Source: Nitrospira sp. CG24E
GTDB lineage: Bacteria > Nitrospirota > Nitrospiria > Nitrospirales > Nitrospiraceae
DNA length: 35,920 bases
Assembly (NCBI GenBank): GCA_002869895.2
Contig: NEWP02000004.1
Location: forward strand, 1 to 35,920
Direction: 5' to 3'
A model generated the notes under the pieces. It did not search any database. It saw only the letters and a list, made by a program, of their open reading frames with translations, and was not told the DNA's origin. Positions 5,664-14,395 of the stretch are shown in pieces; the stretch's first letter is position 1; each line of letters opens with the position of its first letter. The translations under genes were made by a program, and so were the position numbers.

Positions 5664-8072
5664 TTAGCGCACCTTGACGACCGTCACTCCATCCCCTCCT
5701 TCCCCCCGGTCTCCCGTGCGGAAATCCGCCACATAGGGCGAGTCTTTTAAATAGGTTCGCAACGTGGCCTTGAGTTTTCCTGTGCCATGGCCATGAATGA
5801 TGCGCAGAAATGGCGCGCCGGCCAGCGTCGCGCGATCCAGCGCTGCAACCACCTGATCCAACGCCTCATCCGACGCCCTCCCTCGAACATCCACGACCGT
5901 CTGTTCATCGAGCCCCAGCCCGCCGCCTGATGAGAACCGGCGGGGATTCGATGATGATGGCGCCGGCTTCGACAGGGCGGCAGGCTCTCGTGGGAGACCA
6001 ATGAGATTCGCCACTGTGGCGAACACTTCTCCTTCCCCTACCTTCACTCGTACACGCTTCTTTCCCTGCGGCGCTTCGAGGAGTATGCCTGTCATGCCAA
6101 GCCCGCTGATTTCGACCTGATCTCCCACTCCCAACTGTGCCAGCGGAACCGGTGTACCGGCAGGTGCTAGTTCGGCTTTCGTTTGAGCCTCAAGCTCGAA
6201 CAATCGCTGCTTCGCCTCTTTGGCCTTGATCAACTTCTGCTCGCCCTTGACCGCATCGACCGTGGCTTGCACTTCAGCCCGCGCGCGGATGAACTGTTCG
6301 CTGAGCTTTCGTTTGAGACCCTTCTGCGCTTCACGCTCTGTCTCTTCCAGATGGACCAACTGTGCTTTCACTCGTTGTTCTGCCTGTTCCGCTTCACGCC
6401 TGGCCTCGACAGCCTTGGCCAGATCGTCGGTCAATCGCCGCTGCGTCGTCTGCAGATCCTGCAGCATTGTTTCCATAACCCGATCGTCTTTATGGAGCCT
6501 TTGCCTCGCTTCATCCAGCAAAGCCCGGTCCATGCCTAATCGGCCGGCAATTTCGAGCGCAGATGATCCGCCCGGCACCCCCATGAAGAGGCGATAGGTC
6601 GGCGAGAGCATCGCCACGTCGAATTCGACGCTGGCATTGGCGAAGCCCGGCATCGTGTGGGCCAAGGCCTTGAGCGAACCATAGTGAGTCGTGGCAACGA
6701 CTTTCATCCCCAGCTTGGCCAGCCGACAGAGCAAGGCTTCGGCAAGGGCTGCTCCTTCGGTCGGGTCGGTCGAGGTTACCGGTTCATCGAGGAGGAGCAG
6801 CCATCGCTGCGGAAAAGCACTGTTGTCGCTACGCCTCCGGTCCGTTTCGTCCAGCAACTGAACCATCTGAGTCATGTGCGCAGAGAAGCTGGAGAGGTCT
6901 CGGGCCAGGTCTTGGGTATCGCCGATATCGGCATAGATATCGGAAAAGAACGCCATCTCGGATTCCGCGTGACAGGGCAAGTGCAATCCTGCCCGGACCA
7001 TCAAGGCAAAGAGCCCGACGATTTTGAGGGTTACAGTTTTCCCGCCCGTATTGGGACCGGAGATGACGAGCACATGGATCGACTCATCCAGTAGAATGTC
7101 GTTGGCCACTACCTGCTCTTTCGACAAGACCAGCAATGGATGTCTGGCCTGCAGCAGCCGGATGCGCCCTTCGTCGTTGAGCATGACAGGATGAGCCTTT
7201 AGCTGGAGACTGAACGAGGCCCGCGCCGAGATGCAGTCAAGCAGGGTCAGCGCATCGAGCCCAGCCAACAGAGCCTCCGATTGTGTTGCGATGAGGGAGG
7301 ACAACTCACGGAGAATGCGACGCACTTCCCGTTCGATCTCAAGATCCGCCACTTTGATCGAATTGTTCAGTTCGATGAGCTCGCGTGGTTCGAGAAATAC
7401 TGTGGCTCCGCTGGCCGAGACATCATGGACAATCCCCGGCGTCCGTCCCTTCATGTCGGCTTTCACCGGAATGACATAACGGCCTTCCCGTTGGGCGAAA
7501 TATTTCTCTTGTAAGATTTCTTCATAGCGATGCGAGTGCAGAATCTGATCGAGGTCATGCCGCATCTGTTGTTTGAGCGAGTGGGCCTGATGGGTCAAGC
7601 GCCGCAACTCCGATGTCGCAGACTCCTTGATCGAGCCATCCGGATGGATGGCCTCATCCAGCGCTGCTTTCACTGGCCGTAGTTCTCTGACCGATCGTAG
7701 GGAATGGGCCGTGGATGCCAGCGCAGGAGCGTCGTGGTGATGTCGTTCCATAAAAGAGCCGCTGTCTTCCAGCAACTCCAGCACCATCGCGCAATCCCGC
7801 AGTTCGTGGATTTCCAACGAGGCTCCTTTCCTTGCCCGAGCGAGCGGGTCCCGGATATCGGGAAATGCCAAGGTCGGCAGTGCCTCGCCGGATACTTGTA
7901 GCTGCCCCATTTCCGTCGTTTCCTGTTGGCGTTGCTGTGCGTCGTGGAGACTGGTCGCCAATTCGAGGGCGCGGCAATGCATTGCTCCCATCGTCGAGCG
8001 GGCATGTCCGGCAAGGGTATCGAGTAGCCTAGACCACTCCAGCACCGTCGTTGTCTGTTCGAAGAAATTCAC
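5664..8072 (-). CDS. mutS2: endonuclease MutS2 / ribosome-splitting ATPase
   Basis: This 802-residue MutS2 has an N-terminal coiled clamp region, a MutS-type ABC ATPase with Walker A SGPNTGGKT at about 338-346 and a Walker B region LLLLDEP near residue 420, then a long charged coiled-coil (about 520-650), a KOW-like beta segment (VPLAQLGVGDQVEI), and a C-terminal Smr domain with the HGHGTGKLK nuclease motif. MutS2 suppresses homologous recombination in some bacteria and in others splits collided ribosomes. The Walker B stretch reads DEPVTSTDPTEG, a departure from the common DELGAGTDP. The start is a GTG with GAGG five bases upstream. It is divergent from gap, with a 253-bp shared intergenic region. 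Confidence 0.93.
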   Translation of the reverse strand: MNFFEQTTTVLEWSRLLDTLAGHARSTMGAMHCRALELATSLHDAQQRQQETTEMGQLQVSGEALPTLAFPDIRDPLARARKGASLEIHELRDCAMVLELLEDSGSFMERHHHDAPALASTAHSLRSVRELRPVKAALDEAIHPDGSIKESATSELRRLTHQAHSLKQQMRHDLDQILHSHRYEEILQEKYFAQREGRYVIPVKADMKGRTPGIVHDVSASGATVFLEPRELIELNNSIKVADLEIEREVRRILRELSSLIATQSEALLAGLDALTLLDCISARASFSLQLKAHPVMLNDEGRIRLLQARHPLLVLSKEQVVANDILLDESIHVLVISGPNTGGKTVTLKIVGLFALMVRAGLHLPCHAESEMAFFSDIYADIGDTQDLARDLSSFSAHMTQMVQLLDETDRRRSDNSAFPQRWLLLLDEPVTSTDPTEGAALAEALLCRLAKLGMKVVATTHYGSLKALAHTMPGFANASVEFDVAMLSPTYRLFMGVPGGSSALEIAGRLGMDRALLDEARQRLHKDDRVMETMLQDLQTTQRRLTDDLAKAVEARREAEQAEQRVKAQLVHLEETEREAQKGLKRKLSEQFIRARAEVQATVDAVKGEQKLIKAKEAKQRLFELEAQTKAELAPAGTPVPLAQLGVGDQVEISGLGMTGILLEAPQGKKRVRVKVGEGEVFATVANLIGLPREPAALSKPAPSSSNPRRFSSGGGLGLDEQTVVDVRGRASDEALDQVVAALDRATLAGAPFLRIIHGHGTGKLKATLRTYLKDSPYVADFRTGDRGEGGDGVTVVKVR

Positions 8073-8241
8073 GGTTACCTCGGAGAGAACGTCTTAAGCT
8101 GGGCAGGACGAACTCTAACGAACCCATCGACAGAGACGCAAGGTAAGCTTCCGCAGATCCCGCGCCGACTGGGTCGGTATGGGGGGCAAGATGGCAGTGA
8201 AACTCCTCTGATCCACAGCAGAGATATCATCGTGGTATAGC

Positions 8242-8270
8242 TTGACAAGGCCCAGGAGCGTGGATACTAT
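8242..8270 (+). promoter_or_regulatory. sigma-70-type promoter of gap
   Basis: TTGACA at 8242-8247 and TACTAT at 8265-8270 are separated by exactly 17 bases. The -35 box is a perfect consensus match and the -10 box matches four of six. Transcription would begin near 8277, leaving about 49 bases of leader before the gap ATG. It probably drives gap and pgk. Confidence 0.75.
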
Positions 8271-8319
8271 CGGCGTCATTCTGGCCGGCATCTGTAGCCG
8301 ATTTTTTTGTGAGGGATGA

Positions 8320-9339
<1,020 letters not shown>

Positions 9340-9421
9340 GCATCGTGAGGCAATCCCATCCTCAGTCCGATTCCCGTTCACACTGACCCCACCCTGGAAG
9401 GACAGACCTGACAGAACCGCC

Positions 9422-10669
9422 ATGAAACTGCGCAAGCAAACGATCGACGACGTTGTACTGCGAGACAAGCGCGTCATCATCCGGGCCGACTTCAACGTCC
9501 CCTTGGACGATGAAAACCAAATCACCGACGACACCCGTATCCGTTCCACCTTGCCGACCATCAATCGAGCCATCGACGACGGCGCCAAGGTGATTCTCTG
9601 CTCCCACCTGGGCCGACCGAACGGGAAGTTCAACCTCAAATACAGTCTGGCTCCTGTGGCAAAGCGTTTGGGCCGGCTCATGGGCAAGAACATTCTGTTC
9701 GCGCCGGATTGCATCGGGCCGGCAGTGGAAGGGCTTGTCGAAAAAATGAAGGCGGGGGATGTGCTGCTCCTTGAAAATCTCCGATTCCATCCGGGAGAAG
9801 AGCAGAACGACGACAATTTTTCAAAAGCGTTGGCAGCCCTTGGGGATGTCTATATCAACGACGCATTCGGCGCCGCACACAGGGCCCATGCTTCTACTGT
9901 CGGCATCACCAAATTCATTCCCGTCTCTGTCGCCGGCTTCCTCCTCAAGAAAGAAATTGAGTATCTCGAGGGGGCAGTCGAAAACCCCGTTCGGCCATTT
10001 GTCGCGATTCTCGGCGGAGCAAAAGTGTCGGGAAAGATCGGGGTCATCGAAAATCTTGGCAAGCGGGTCGACAAAGTCATTATCGGCGGCGGTATGGCCT
10101 TTACCTTCTTGAAGGCGAAGGGGATGGAAATCGGCAACTCCCTGGTCGAGAACGACATGTTGGACTTTGCGAAGGGTATCGAGGACCATGCCCTTTCCCG
10201 CGGCGTGAAGTTTTATCTGCCGGTCGATTGTGTCGTCGCTGCCAGCCGCGAGCCTGGGGCCGAATCGAAGATCGTGCCGGTCCAGGAAATTCCAAACGGG
10301 TGGTACGCTCTCGACATCGGTCCGGCCTCCGTCAAACTCTTTAACGAAGCGGTTCAGAACGCGAAGACGATTTTGTGGAATGGACCGATGGGTGTCTTTG
10401 AAATCGATGCCTATGCACGAGGCACCCTCGCGATGGCTCACGCGATTGCCGATGCCTATGCATTGACGATCGTCGGCGGCGGTGAAACGGCCCTGGCCGT
10501 GCATCGATCCGGCGAGTCGGAGAACATGTCGTTCATTTCGACCGGCGGCGGCGCTGCGCTGGAATTGCTCGAAGGTAAGCAACTCCCGGGCTTGACCGCC
10601 CTTCCGAATCGAGTCTCGATTACGCCTATCTCGTTCCTTATGTGGAAAACGAGCAGGAGATTTTCTTGA
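9422..10669 (+). CDS. pgk: phosphoglycerate kinase with a foreign C-terminal tail
   Basis: Phosphoglycerate kinase interconverts 1,3-bisphosphoglycerate plus ADP and 3-phosphoglycerate plus ATP. Visible signatures are RADFNVPLDD, the substrate-binding ILCSHLGRPNG, the LLENLRFHPGEE segment, and the nucleotide loops GGAKVSGKIGV and GGGETA. The family normally ends a few residues after the LPGLTAL motif. Here the frame runs on for about 20 residues (RVSITPISFLMWKTSRRFS) that have no counterpart. That tail is translated from a different frame of the toxin stump described at 10603-10725, so the natural 3' end of pgk was replaced by a recombination. The catalytic core is complete and the enzyme is probably functional. 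The tpiA gene often found after pgk is absent here. Confidence 0.93.
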   Translation: MKLRKQTIDDVVLRDKRVIIRADFNVPLDDENQITDDTRIRSTLPTINRAIDDGAKVILCSHLGRPNGKFNLKYSLAPVAKRLGRLMGKNILFAPDCIGPAVEGLVEKMKAGDVLLLENLRFHPGEEQNDDNFSKALAALGDVYINDAFGAAHRAHASTVGITKFIPVSVAGFLLKKEIEYLEGAVENPVRPFVAILGGAKVSGKIGVIENLGKRVDKVIIGGGMAFTFLKAKGMEIGNSLVENDMLDFAKGIEDHALSRGVKFYLPVDCVVAASREPGAESKIVPVQEIPNGWYALDIGPASVKLFNEAVQNAKTILWNGPMGVFEIDAYARGTLAMAHAIADAYALTIVGGGETALAVHRSGESENMSFISTGGGAALELLEGKQLPGLTALPNRVSITPISFLMWKTSRRFS

Positions 10670-10725
10670 AGAGCATCATGCCAAGTCGCAAGGCAACTCG
10701 GGATTTCTTATCGGGAGGCAACTGA
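10603..10725 (+). pseudogene. decapitated BrnT-like toxin (C-terminal stump)
   Basis: In the frame two bases off pgk, codons from about 10615 read DYAYLVPYVENEQ and EIFLKSIMPSRKATRDFL, ending at a TGA (10723-10725) one base before the antitoxin ATG. I recognise the [FY]LK[ST]I[IM]PSRKATR ending, preceded by DYAYLVPYVE, as the C-terminus of BrnT-like toxins that accompany this antitoxin type. The N-terminal part and its start are missing: the sequence upstream is pgk. The stump overlaps the last part of the pgk frame. The homology is recalled rather than searched; frame, stop and spacing are seen. Confidence 0.7.
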
Positions 10726-10726
10726 C

Positions 10727-11050
10727 ATGAACAGCGAACGGTTGTTGGAGGAAGAAATTCTTGCTTCGTTCGAGCGCGGAGAATGGAAGCCGGTTCGGGA
10801 TCAGAAGGGCGAGATTGCGCGGTTCCAGGCCGCTGCAGAAGCCACCTTGCTCAAAGACAAGCGGGTCAACATCAGAATCTCGTCCAGAGACCTTGAGGGA
10901 TTGCAAGCCAGGGCCGCTGAAGAGGGTGTTCCTTACCAGACTCTTATGGCGAGCGTACTCCACAAGTTTGTGTCGGGTCGTCTCGTCGAGACGCAAAGAC
11001 GTATCGCTGCACGCTCGAGCCGAACAGCGCGCAAGCGCGCCGCCGCTTAG
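10727..11050 (+). CDS. ribbon-helix-helix antitoxin left without its toxin
   Basis: This 107-residue CopG/Arc-like antitoxin has the arrangement ILASFERGEWKPV near the N-terminus, then the ribbon-helix-helix segment KDKRVNIRISSRDLEGLQARAAEEGVPYQ (split here for length: KDKRVNIRISS, then RDLEGLQARA, then AEEGVPYQTL) and a basic C-terminal tail (RTARKRAAA). Its ATG is one base after the stop of the toxin stump, the translationally coupled arrangement typical of toxin-first modules. Since the toxin and presumably the original promoter are gone, it may now be transcribed as part of the gap-pgk transcript. Its likely present role is none, or DNA binding in trans to related modules. Confidence 0.78.
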   Translation: MNSERLLEEEILASFERGEWKPVRDQKGEIARFQAAAEATLLKDKRVNIRISSRDLEGLQARAAEEGVPYQTLMASVLHKFVSGRLVETQRRIAARSSRTARKRAAA

Positions 11051-11122
11051 CGCGCGTTCGACCTCACATCGCACCAATACACCATAGTTTTCTCATCACC
11101 CTCGCGCAGGATTCATAGGTAT

Positions 11123-11530
11123 ATGAACGAATACGCTAATGACATGAGCCCCTATCAGGCAGCTGGAGAACTTGCAGGGATCACGAGTCTCGTCGATGCG
11201 TTCTATTCAAACATGGATACCTTTCCGGAAGCCCGCGTAATTAGGAAGATGCATCCCGAGGATTTGACCGAGGCGCGGAAAAAGCTCACATACTTTCTGT
11301 GCGGAGTGCTCGGCGGGCCTCGGCTGTATATCGATCATTACGGCCCAGTCAACCTTCCTGATTTCCATAGGCAATTCCCCATTAGAGCTGAAGAACGAGA
11401 CGCGTGGATGCTCTGCATGCAGCACGCCACTGCTGTTCAGCCATATGAGGCGTCGTTTAAGGAGTATTTACTGGCTCGATTGTGGATTCCAGCGGAAAGA
11501 ATCAGGATGGTCAATGAGATGGGAATCTAA
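11123..11530 (+). CDS. group 2 truncated haemoglobin (trHbO/GlbO type)
   Basis: This 135-residue protein shows the group 2 truncated globin pattern: GITSLVDAFYSNMDTFPEA with a Tyr at B10, IRKMHPEDL, the FLCGVLGGPRLY segment, the proximal-histidine region HRQFPIRAEERDAW with the group-typical Trp at G8, and LCMQHA. Such haem proteins bind O2, NO or peroxide and are linked to protection from reactive nitrogen or oxygen species, which suits a nitrogen-cycling organism. Length is normal. The start may be the ATG at 11123 or the second at 11144 (MSPYQAAG). The gene is followed after 226 bases by a group 1 truncated globin. Confidence 0.85.
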   Translation: MNEYANDMSPYQAAGELAGITSLVDAFYSNMDTFPEARVIRKMHPEDLTEARKKLTYFLCGVLGGPRLYIDHYGPVNLPDFHRQFPIRAEERDAWMLCMQHATAVQPYEASFKEYLLARLWIPAERIRMVNEMGI

Positions 11531-11551
11531 CAATTTCCTGGAGAGTGGCGC

Positions 11552-11707
11552 ATGTTCCGCTACGCTCTTCGGGCCCCACCAAAGCGCTACTACACCATCT
11601 CCTCACGGACCGAGTTTACGCTGGAACCCGTAGACATTGGTTTGGCATTTTCAGTACAGTTGGCGCCGGCGGGGTCGTTGGACAGGCTGGCGTCCGGCGG
11701 CGCCTGA
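11552..11707 (+). CDS. small unknown ORF between two haemoglobins
   Basis: A 51-codon frame starts with ATG eight bases after a GGAG ribosome-binding site and ends at TGA 11705-11707. It reads MFRYALRAPPKRYYTISSR, then TEFTLEPVDIGLAFSVQLAP, then AGSLDRLASGGA. It is basic at the start, with no signal peptide or membrane helix. I do not recognise it; it could be a real small protein or the remnant of a longer gene broken by the same rearrangements seen on both sides. Support is the ribosome-binding site, the protein-like composition and the placement. Confidence 0.35.
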   Translation: MFRYALRAPPKRYYTISSRTEFTLEPVDIGLAFSVQLAPAGSLDRLASGGA

Positions 11708-11756
11708 TCAGCTCCGGTTAATTCCTATTTATACATAACAGGAGGGAGAGCGAGCG

Positions 11757-12127
11757 ATGAGCACAAAAACACTCTATGAACGTCTCGGTGGCTATGACGC
11801 GATCGTTGCAGTTTCCGGGGACCTGTTGCCACGCCTCATGTCGGATTCACGGCTGAAACGATTCTGGGAGCATCGCGGACAGGACGGTATCGCCCGCGAA
11901 AAGCAACTTTTGATCGATTTTCTCTGCGCGAATTCCGGCGGTCCCATGTACTACACCGGGCGAGACATGAAGGTGTCTCATAAAGGGATGAAGATCAGTG
12001 AAGCCGATTGGACGGCATTTTCAGCCACGTCAATGCGACTCTGGATGCCTTTAAACTTCCCCCGACTGAGCGAGGCGAGGTAGTCGGCTTCGTGCAATCT
12101 TTGAAGAAAGATATTGTCGAAGCCTAG
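11757..12127 (+). pseudogene. group 1 truncated haemoglobin (trHbN), frameshifted
   Basis: The frame opens with MSTKTLYERLGGYDAIVAV behind a strong AGGAGGG site. It continues as a group 1 truncated globin with a likely proximal His in SHKGMKISEADW. After a run of four Ts at 12018-12021 it slips into nonsense and stops at 12083. In another frame the expected ending continues: HVNATLDAFKLPPTERGEV then VGFVQSLKKDIVEA, with TAG at 12125-12127. Adding one T (giving AFFSHVNATL) restores a normal globin, so a one-base deletion, a sequencing error or a slippage site is present. The B10 position, usually Tyr in the NO-detoxifying type, appears to be Leu (DLLPRLM). Confidence 0.75.
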
Positions 12128-12133
12128 GGCTTG

Positions 12134-12162
12134 GCAAGGGGCGTGAGTTTCACGCCCCTTGC
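12134..12162 (+). terminator. 13-bp hairpin after the group 1 globin
   Basis: GCAAGGGGCGTGA (12134-12146) and TCACGCCCCTTGC (12150-12162) pair perfectly over a 3-base loop, seven bases after the restored stop codon at 12125-12127 and 51 bases after the frameshifted one. The following bases are GGAAAAAA, not a T-run. Its position fits the restored frame, suggesting that the gene was intact until recently. Termination without a U-tract is inferred. Confidence 0.55.
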
Positions 12163-12611
12163 GGAAAAAATTGCAGCGCTTCGATAGTCTCTATGTCTGG
12201 GGCAAGAGACGAAAACTCCTGCCGAATGCTCAAAATGGCCAGACTTCTCACCGCCCAACTCCGGCGACGACTTCACCTGCCCGGGCCCTGAGGCTGCCAA
12301 GACAGTCTCTCCTCCCAGGGACGCGCCTTTTCCCTAGCGCGGCCGCAGCGAGCGACTAACGATAGCGCTTCCAAGCTTGCTCGTTGATGTTTCCCCAGGA
12401 TGGCCCGGCTGAGTCCTCCACTGCACGCGGCCAACGAGGATCCTCCGACTTCATATACATCTCTTAAAGGGAGAGACCAAGGCCGCCCTTTACTGCGCGA
12501 CCTTCTCACCCGCCCGCCCTCGACGCGCCGAGACGCGTCGAGGGCCCAAGCGAGCACATTCTGATCGTGCGCGTTCTGCGAGCAAGAAGGACACCTGGCC
12601 GTTCCCTCCAC
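12163..12611. repeat. repeat-rich non-coding region, diverged element C
   Basis: No gene is supported in this stretch. Bases 12397-12439 resemble the type-1 end of elements A and B (GGATGG...GGCTGA...TCCACTGC-CGCG). The phrase gccctttactgcgc near 12485 also occurs near 5340, and TTCTGCGAGCAAG near 12575 also occurs near 5617. A perfect 12-bp stem (12516-12527 with 12534-12545, loop CCGAGA) is present. Open frames on the minus strand read Arg/Ser-rich low-complexity protein and are treated as spurious. It appears to be a mosaic of dispersed repeats. Confidence 0.55.
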
Positions 12612-12636
12612 GCTGGCGGACTTTTTGAGCATCCTG
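12612..12636 (-). repeat. stop-codon-abutting repeat, copy 1
   Basis: On the minus strand the bases directly after the TAA of the CDGSH gene read CAGGATGCTCAAAAAGTCC then GCCAGC. This is the same motif as at 20663 and 32016 (pattern CNGGMTGYTSAAAARGYCMGCC) and, less perfectly, at 15215. The copy starts exactly one base after the stop codon. Confidence 0.6.
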
Positions 12637-12873
12637 TTAGAGCGTCTTGTGTGTCCCGTCGCAATACGGCGGAGTCTTCGTCTGCTTGCACATGCACAAA
12701 GCCACTTCTTTCGTTTCATCTACCGTAAATTCGACCGGCTCGATCCCGGTTCCTTGGTGGGCTCCGTCACAGAATGGCTGATCCCTCGATCGTCCACATT
12801 GACACCAATAGTATGTTCCCGCTTCCAACGTCAGTACTTCGGGCTCCTTGGCTGCAATGCGTGGTTTTTCCAT
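12637..12873 (-). CDS. double CDGSH-type iron-sulfur protein
   Basis: This 78-residue protein contains two CDGSH iron-sulfur motifs: CQCGRSRDQPFCDGAH and CMCKQTKTPPYCDGTH. Each has the three-Cys one-His set that binds a redox-active [2Fe-2S] cluster in mitoNEET-like proteins. The linker FTVDETKEVALC is typical of small bacterial two-motif members, thought to act in electron transfer or iron/redox homeostasis; the partner is unknown. A GGAGG site lies 10 bases before the ATG chosen; an in-frame TTG at 12879 is an alternative start. It follows a possible 36-residue ORF after 21 bases. The stop codon abuts a dispersed repeat. Confidence 0.85.
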   Translation of the reverse strand: MEKPRIAAKEPEVLTLEAGTYYWCQCGRSRDQPFCDGAHQGTGIEPVEFTVDETKEVALCMCKQTKTPPYCDGTHKTL

Positions 12874-12894
12874 GATCAATAGTCCTCCTGTGGG

Positions 12895-13005
12895 TTATTC
12901 GGGGTGAACAGATCTCCTCACTGCTCGGACCATGGGCTTCCTTGACCTTCTCATCTCTAACTCCATAAGATGCTCAAACCACTCTTCGATTCTTTCGAGA
13001 GTCAC
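12895..13005 (-). CDS. possible 36-residue basic peptide upstream of CDGSH gene
   Basis: A GTG-started frame reads MTLERIEEWFEHLMELEM then RRSRKPMVRAVRRSVHPE and ends 21 bases before the CDGSH start, so the two could be translated from one message. The first half would form an acidic amphipathic helix; the second half is strongly basic. An AGAGAG purine stretch precedes the GTG. No family is recognised. Composition and coupling favour a real gene, but the short length leaves chance possible. Confidence 0.35.
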   Translation of the reverse strand: MTLERIEEWFEHLMELEMRRSRKPMVRAVRRSVHPE

Positions 13006-13101
13006 GGCATCTCTCTATGTCCTCTGCTTCCGTCACCAAGACCCAACAAGAACAATCGGTTTGATTGTGATGCCAGTCTCGCTGTGGTGAGGCATGAGCC
13101 C

Positions 13102-13629
13102 CTACGGTAGGGTATAGGTCAACTCCGGCCAATGAGCACTACCATGGATCCGCCCCGCTTTCCCTTGCTCAATATAGATACTGGCGGCGAATGGCGTTGT
13201 CCCCGTAATACCCTTGAATCCTCCCTTTCCCCAGGCCCACGTCATCTCGCCTTTGCATTCGCCTTTCGTTCCAACACATCGTATCTCAACGTACGCGAGG
13301 TCCTTGTCTTCGTGGGCCCTGATGACGCAGACGCCCGTCTTCGGTCCCTCTTGATTCTCACTGATATGGAGAATCGCCTGACAATCCATTTTGCCCTTAT
13401 GGATCTGCGACGGTGCTGAGCCTACTGGATGATGCTTCACGAGCATGGTTCCGGTAATCTTGCCTCTAAAGATTCTGTCTCCATCGCCTACATCATCGAT
13501 GACGCCTTGTCCCGTCCAGCTCACGGTCGCATGGCCCGCTTCGATGGTTGCTGCCTCAGCCATGCTTAAGAGCCCCGTGCTGATGACGAGTAGGACAACT
13601 GTCGAAATGATGAATCGTCTGAATCCCAT
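13102..13629 (-). CDS. exported protein of unknown function
   Basis: From the ATG at 13629, which has GGGA seven bases upstream, this 175-residue protein starts MGFRRFIISTVVLLVISTG and reaches a probable signal-peptidase site at AEAA near residue 26, so it is periplasmic or secreted. The mature part is rich in beta strands and Gly (GHATVSWTGQGVIDDVG, FRGKITGTMLV, WAWGKGGFKGITGT). The ending HGSAHWPELTYTLP suggests a small beta-barrel, loosely like DUF3224 or allene-oxide-cyclase-like barrels; this is a shape impression only. A longer frame to 13737 exists but would bury the signal peptide. Three Cys residues could form a disulfide. Neighbours give no functional hint. Confidence 0.65.
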   Translation of the reverse strand: MGFRRFIISTVVLLVISTGLLSMAEAATIEAGHATVSWTGQGVIDDVGDGDRIFRGKITGTMLVKHHPVGSAPSQIHKGKMDCQAILHISENQEGPKTGVCVIRAHEDKDLAYVEIRCVGTKGECKGEMTWAWGKGGFKGITGTTPFAASIYIEQGKAGRIHGSAHWPELTYTLP

Positions 13630-13872
13630 GACTGCTCCCTTCTGTTTATGGCACCGTCTGTCCTCGGCATAAGGACAACTAAAGCGAATGCAGGTGTTAA
13701 TCGGTGAAGCCTGCCAAGTTAAATCAACCGCATCCACAGGGCGCTAAGATCAACAGGCGCAGAACTATCGATGACCTTCTCCCACTCTCATCGATAAACG
13801 ACGGCTGCTTTCGCGCTGCCCCACATGAACGCAGGTCCGGCCCGAATTGTTATATATCAGGCCCTGTTCCTG

Positions 13873-14319
13873 CTACAAGCGTAACGGCTTGATCGGCGAC
13901 AGGACGGCCGCCGGATTGTTCTTCCACACCGACTCATCCGCATCCACGTACAGTTCTACTTCGTTACCGTCAGGATCCTGAAGATAGAGACTCTGGCTCA
14001 CGGTGTGATCGCTCATGCCGTCGATCGTCACACCGGCCTGCTCCAGCTCGTCTTTTACCACCCGCAGTTCGTCCAGATTGTCCCCCACCTTGATGCCGAC
14101 ATGATAGAGGCCACGACGATGACCTTGCAACGGTCCCGGCGCCTCGCCCACTTGAATCAGCAAGAGTTCATGGTGTGTTCGACCGGACGTGAGGGCAGCG
14201 GCGGCGCCATTGAAGATCCGTCCAACCTCTTTGAATCCCAGCAGATCGCGATAAAAGGCGAGCGACTGCTCCAAATCCGTCACATAGAAGACGACATGGC
14301 CAAGATAGTGGGCTTTCAT
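13873..14319 (-). CDS. VOC-family protein (glyoxalase/dioxygenase fold)
   Basis: This 148-residue single-chain VOC protein has two beta-alpha-beta-beta-beta modules: HYLGHVVFYVTDLEQSLAFY with DLLGFKEVGR, and LYHVGIKVGDNLDEL with SQSLYLQDPDGNEVELYVD. Likely metal ligands are His8, the His in LYHVGIKV and the Glu in NEVELY, as in extradiol dioxygenases and glyoxalase I. The substrate cannot be read; related proteins are often labelled catechol-2,3-dioxygenase-like. It is the most distal member of the leftward redox/electrophile cluster. The gap to the upstream SnoaL-like gene is 76 bases. Confidence 0.82.
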   Translation of the reverse strand: MKAHYLGHVVFYVTDLEQSLAFYRDLLGFKEVGRIFNGAAAALTSGRTHHELLLIQVGEAPGPLQGHRRGLYHVGIKVGDNLDELRVVKDELEQAGVTIDGMSDHTVSQSLYLQDPDGNEVELYVDADESVWKNNPAAVLSPIKPLRL

Positions 14320-14395
14320 ATTTTCTCCGGTGAGGGTGCGCAGTCAGGGACTGAGACTCCCATAGTCGCACCGTTTACACTTCACTCTTTACCCC

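Noticed and set aside
12273-12719. 148-codon minus-strand frame rich in Arg and Ser
   Set aside because: It runs through dispersed repeats and hairpins and overlaps the CDGSH gene in another frame; no protein features.
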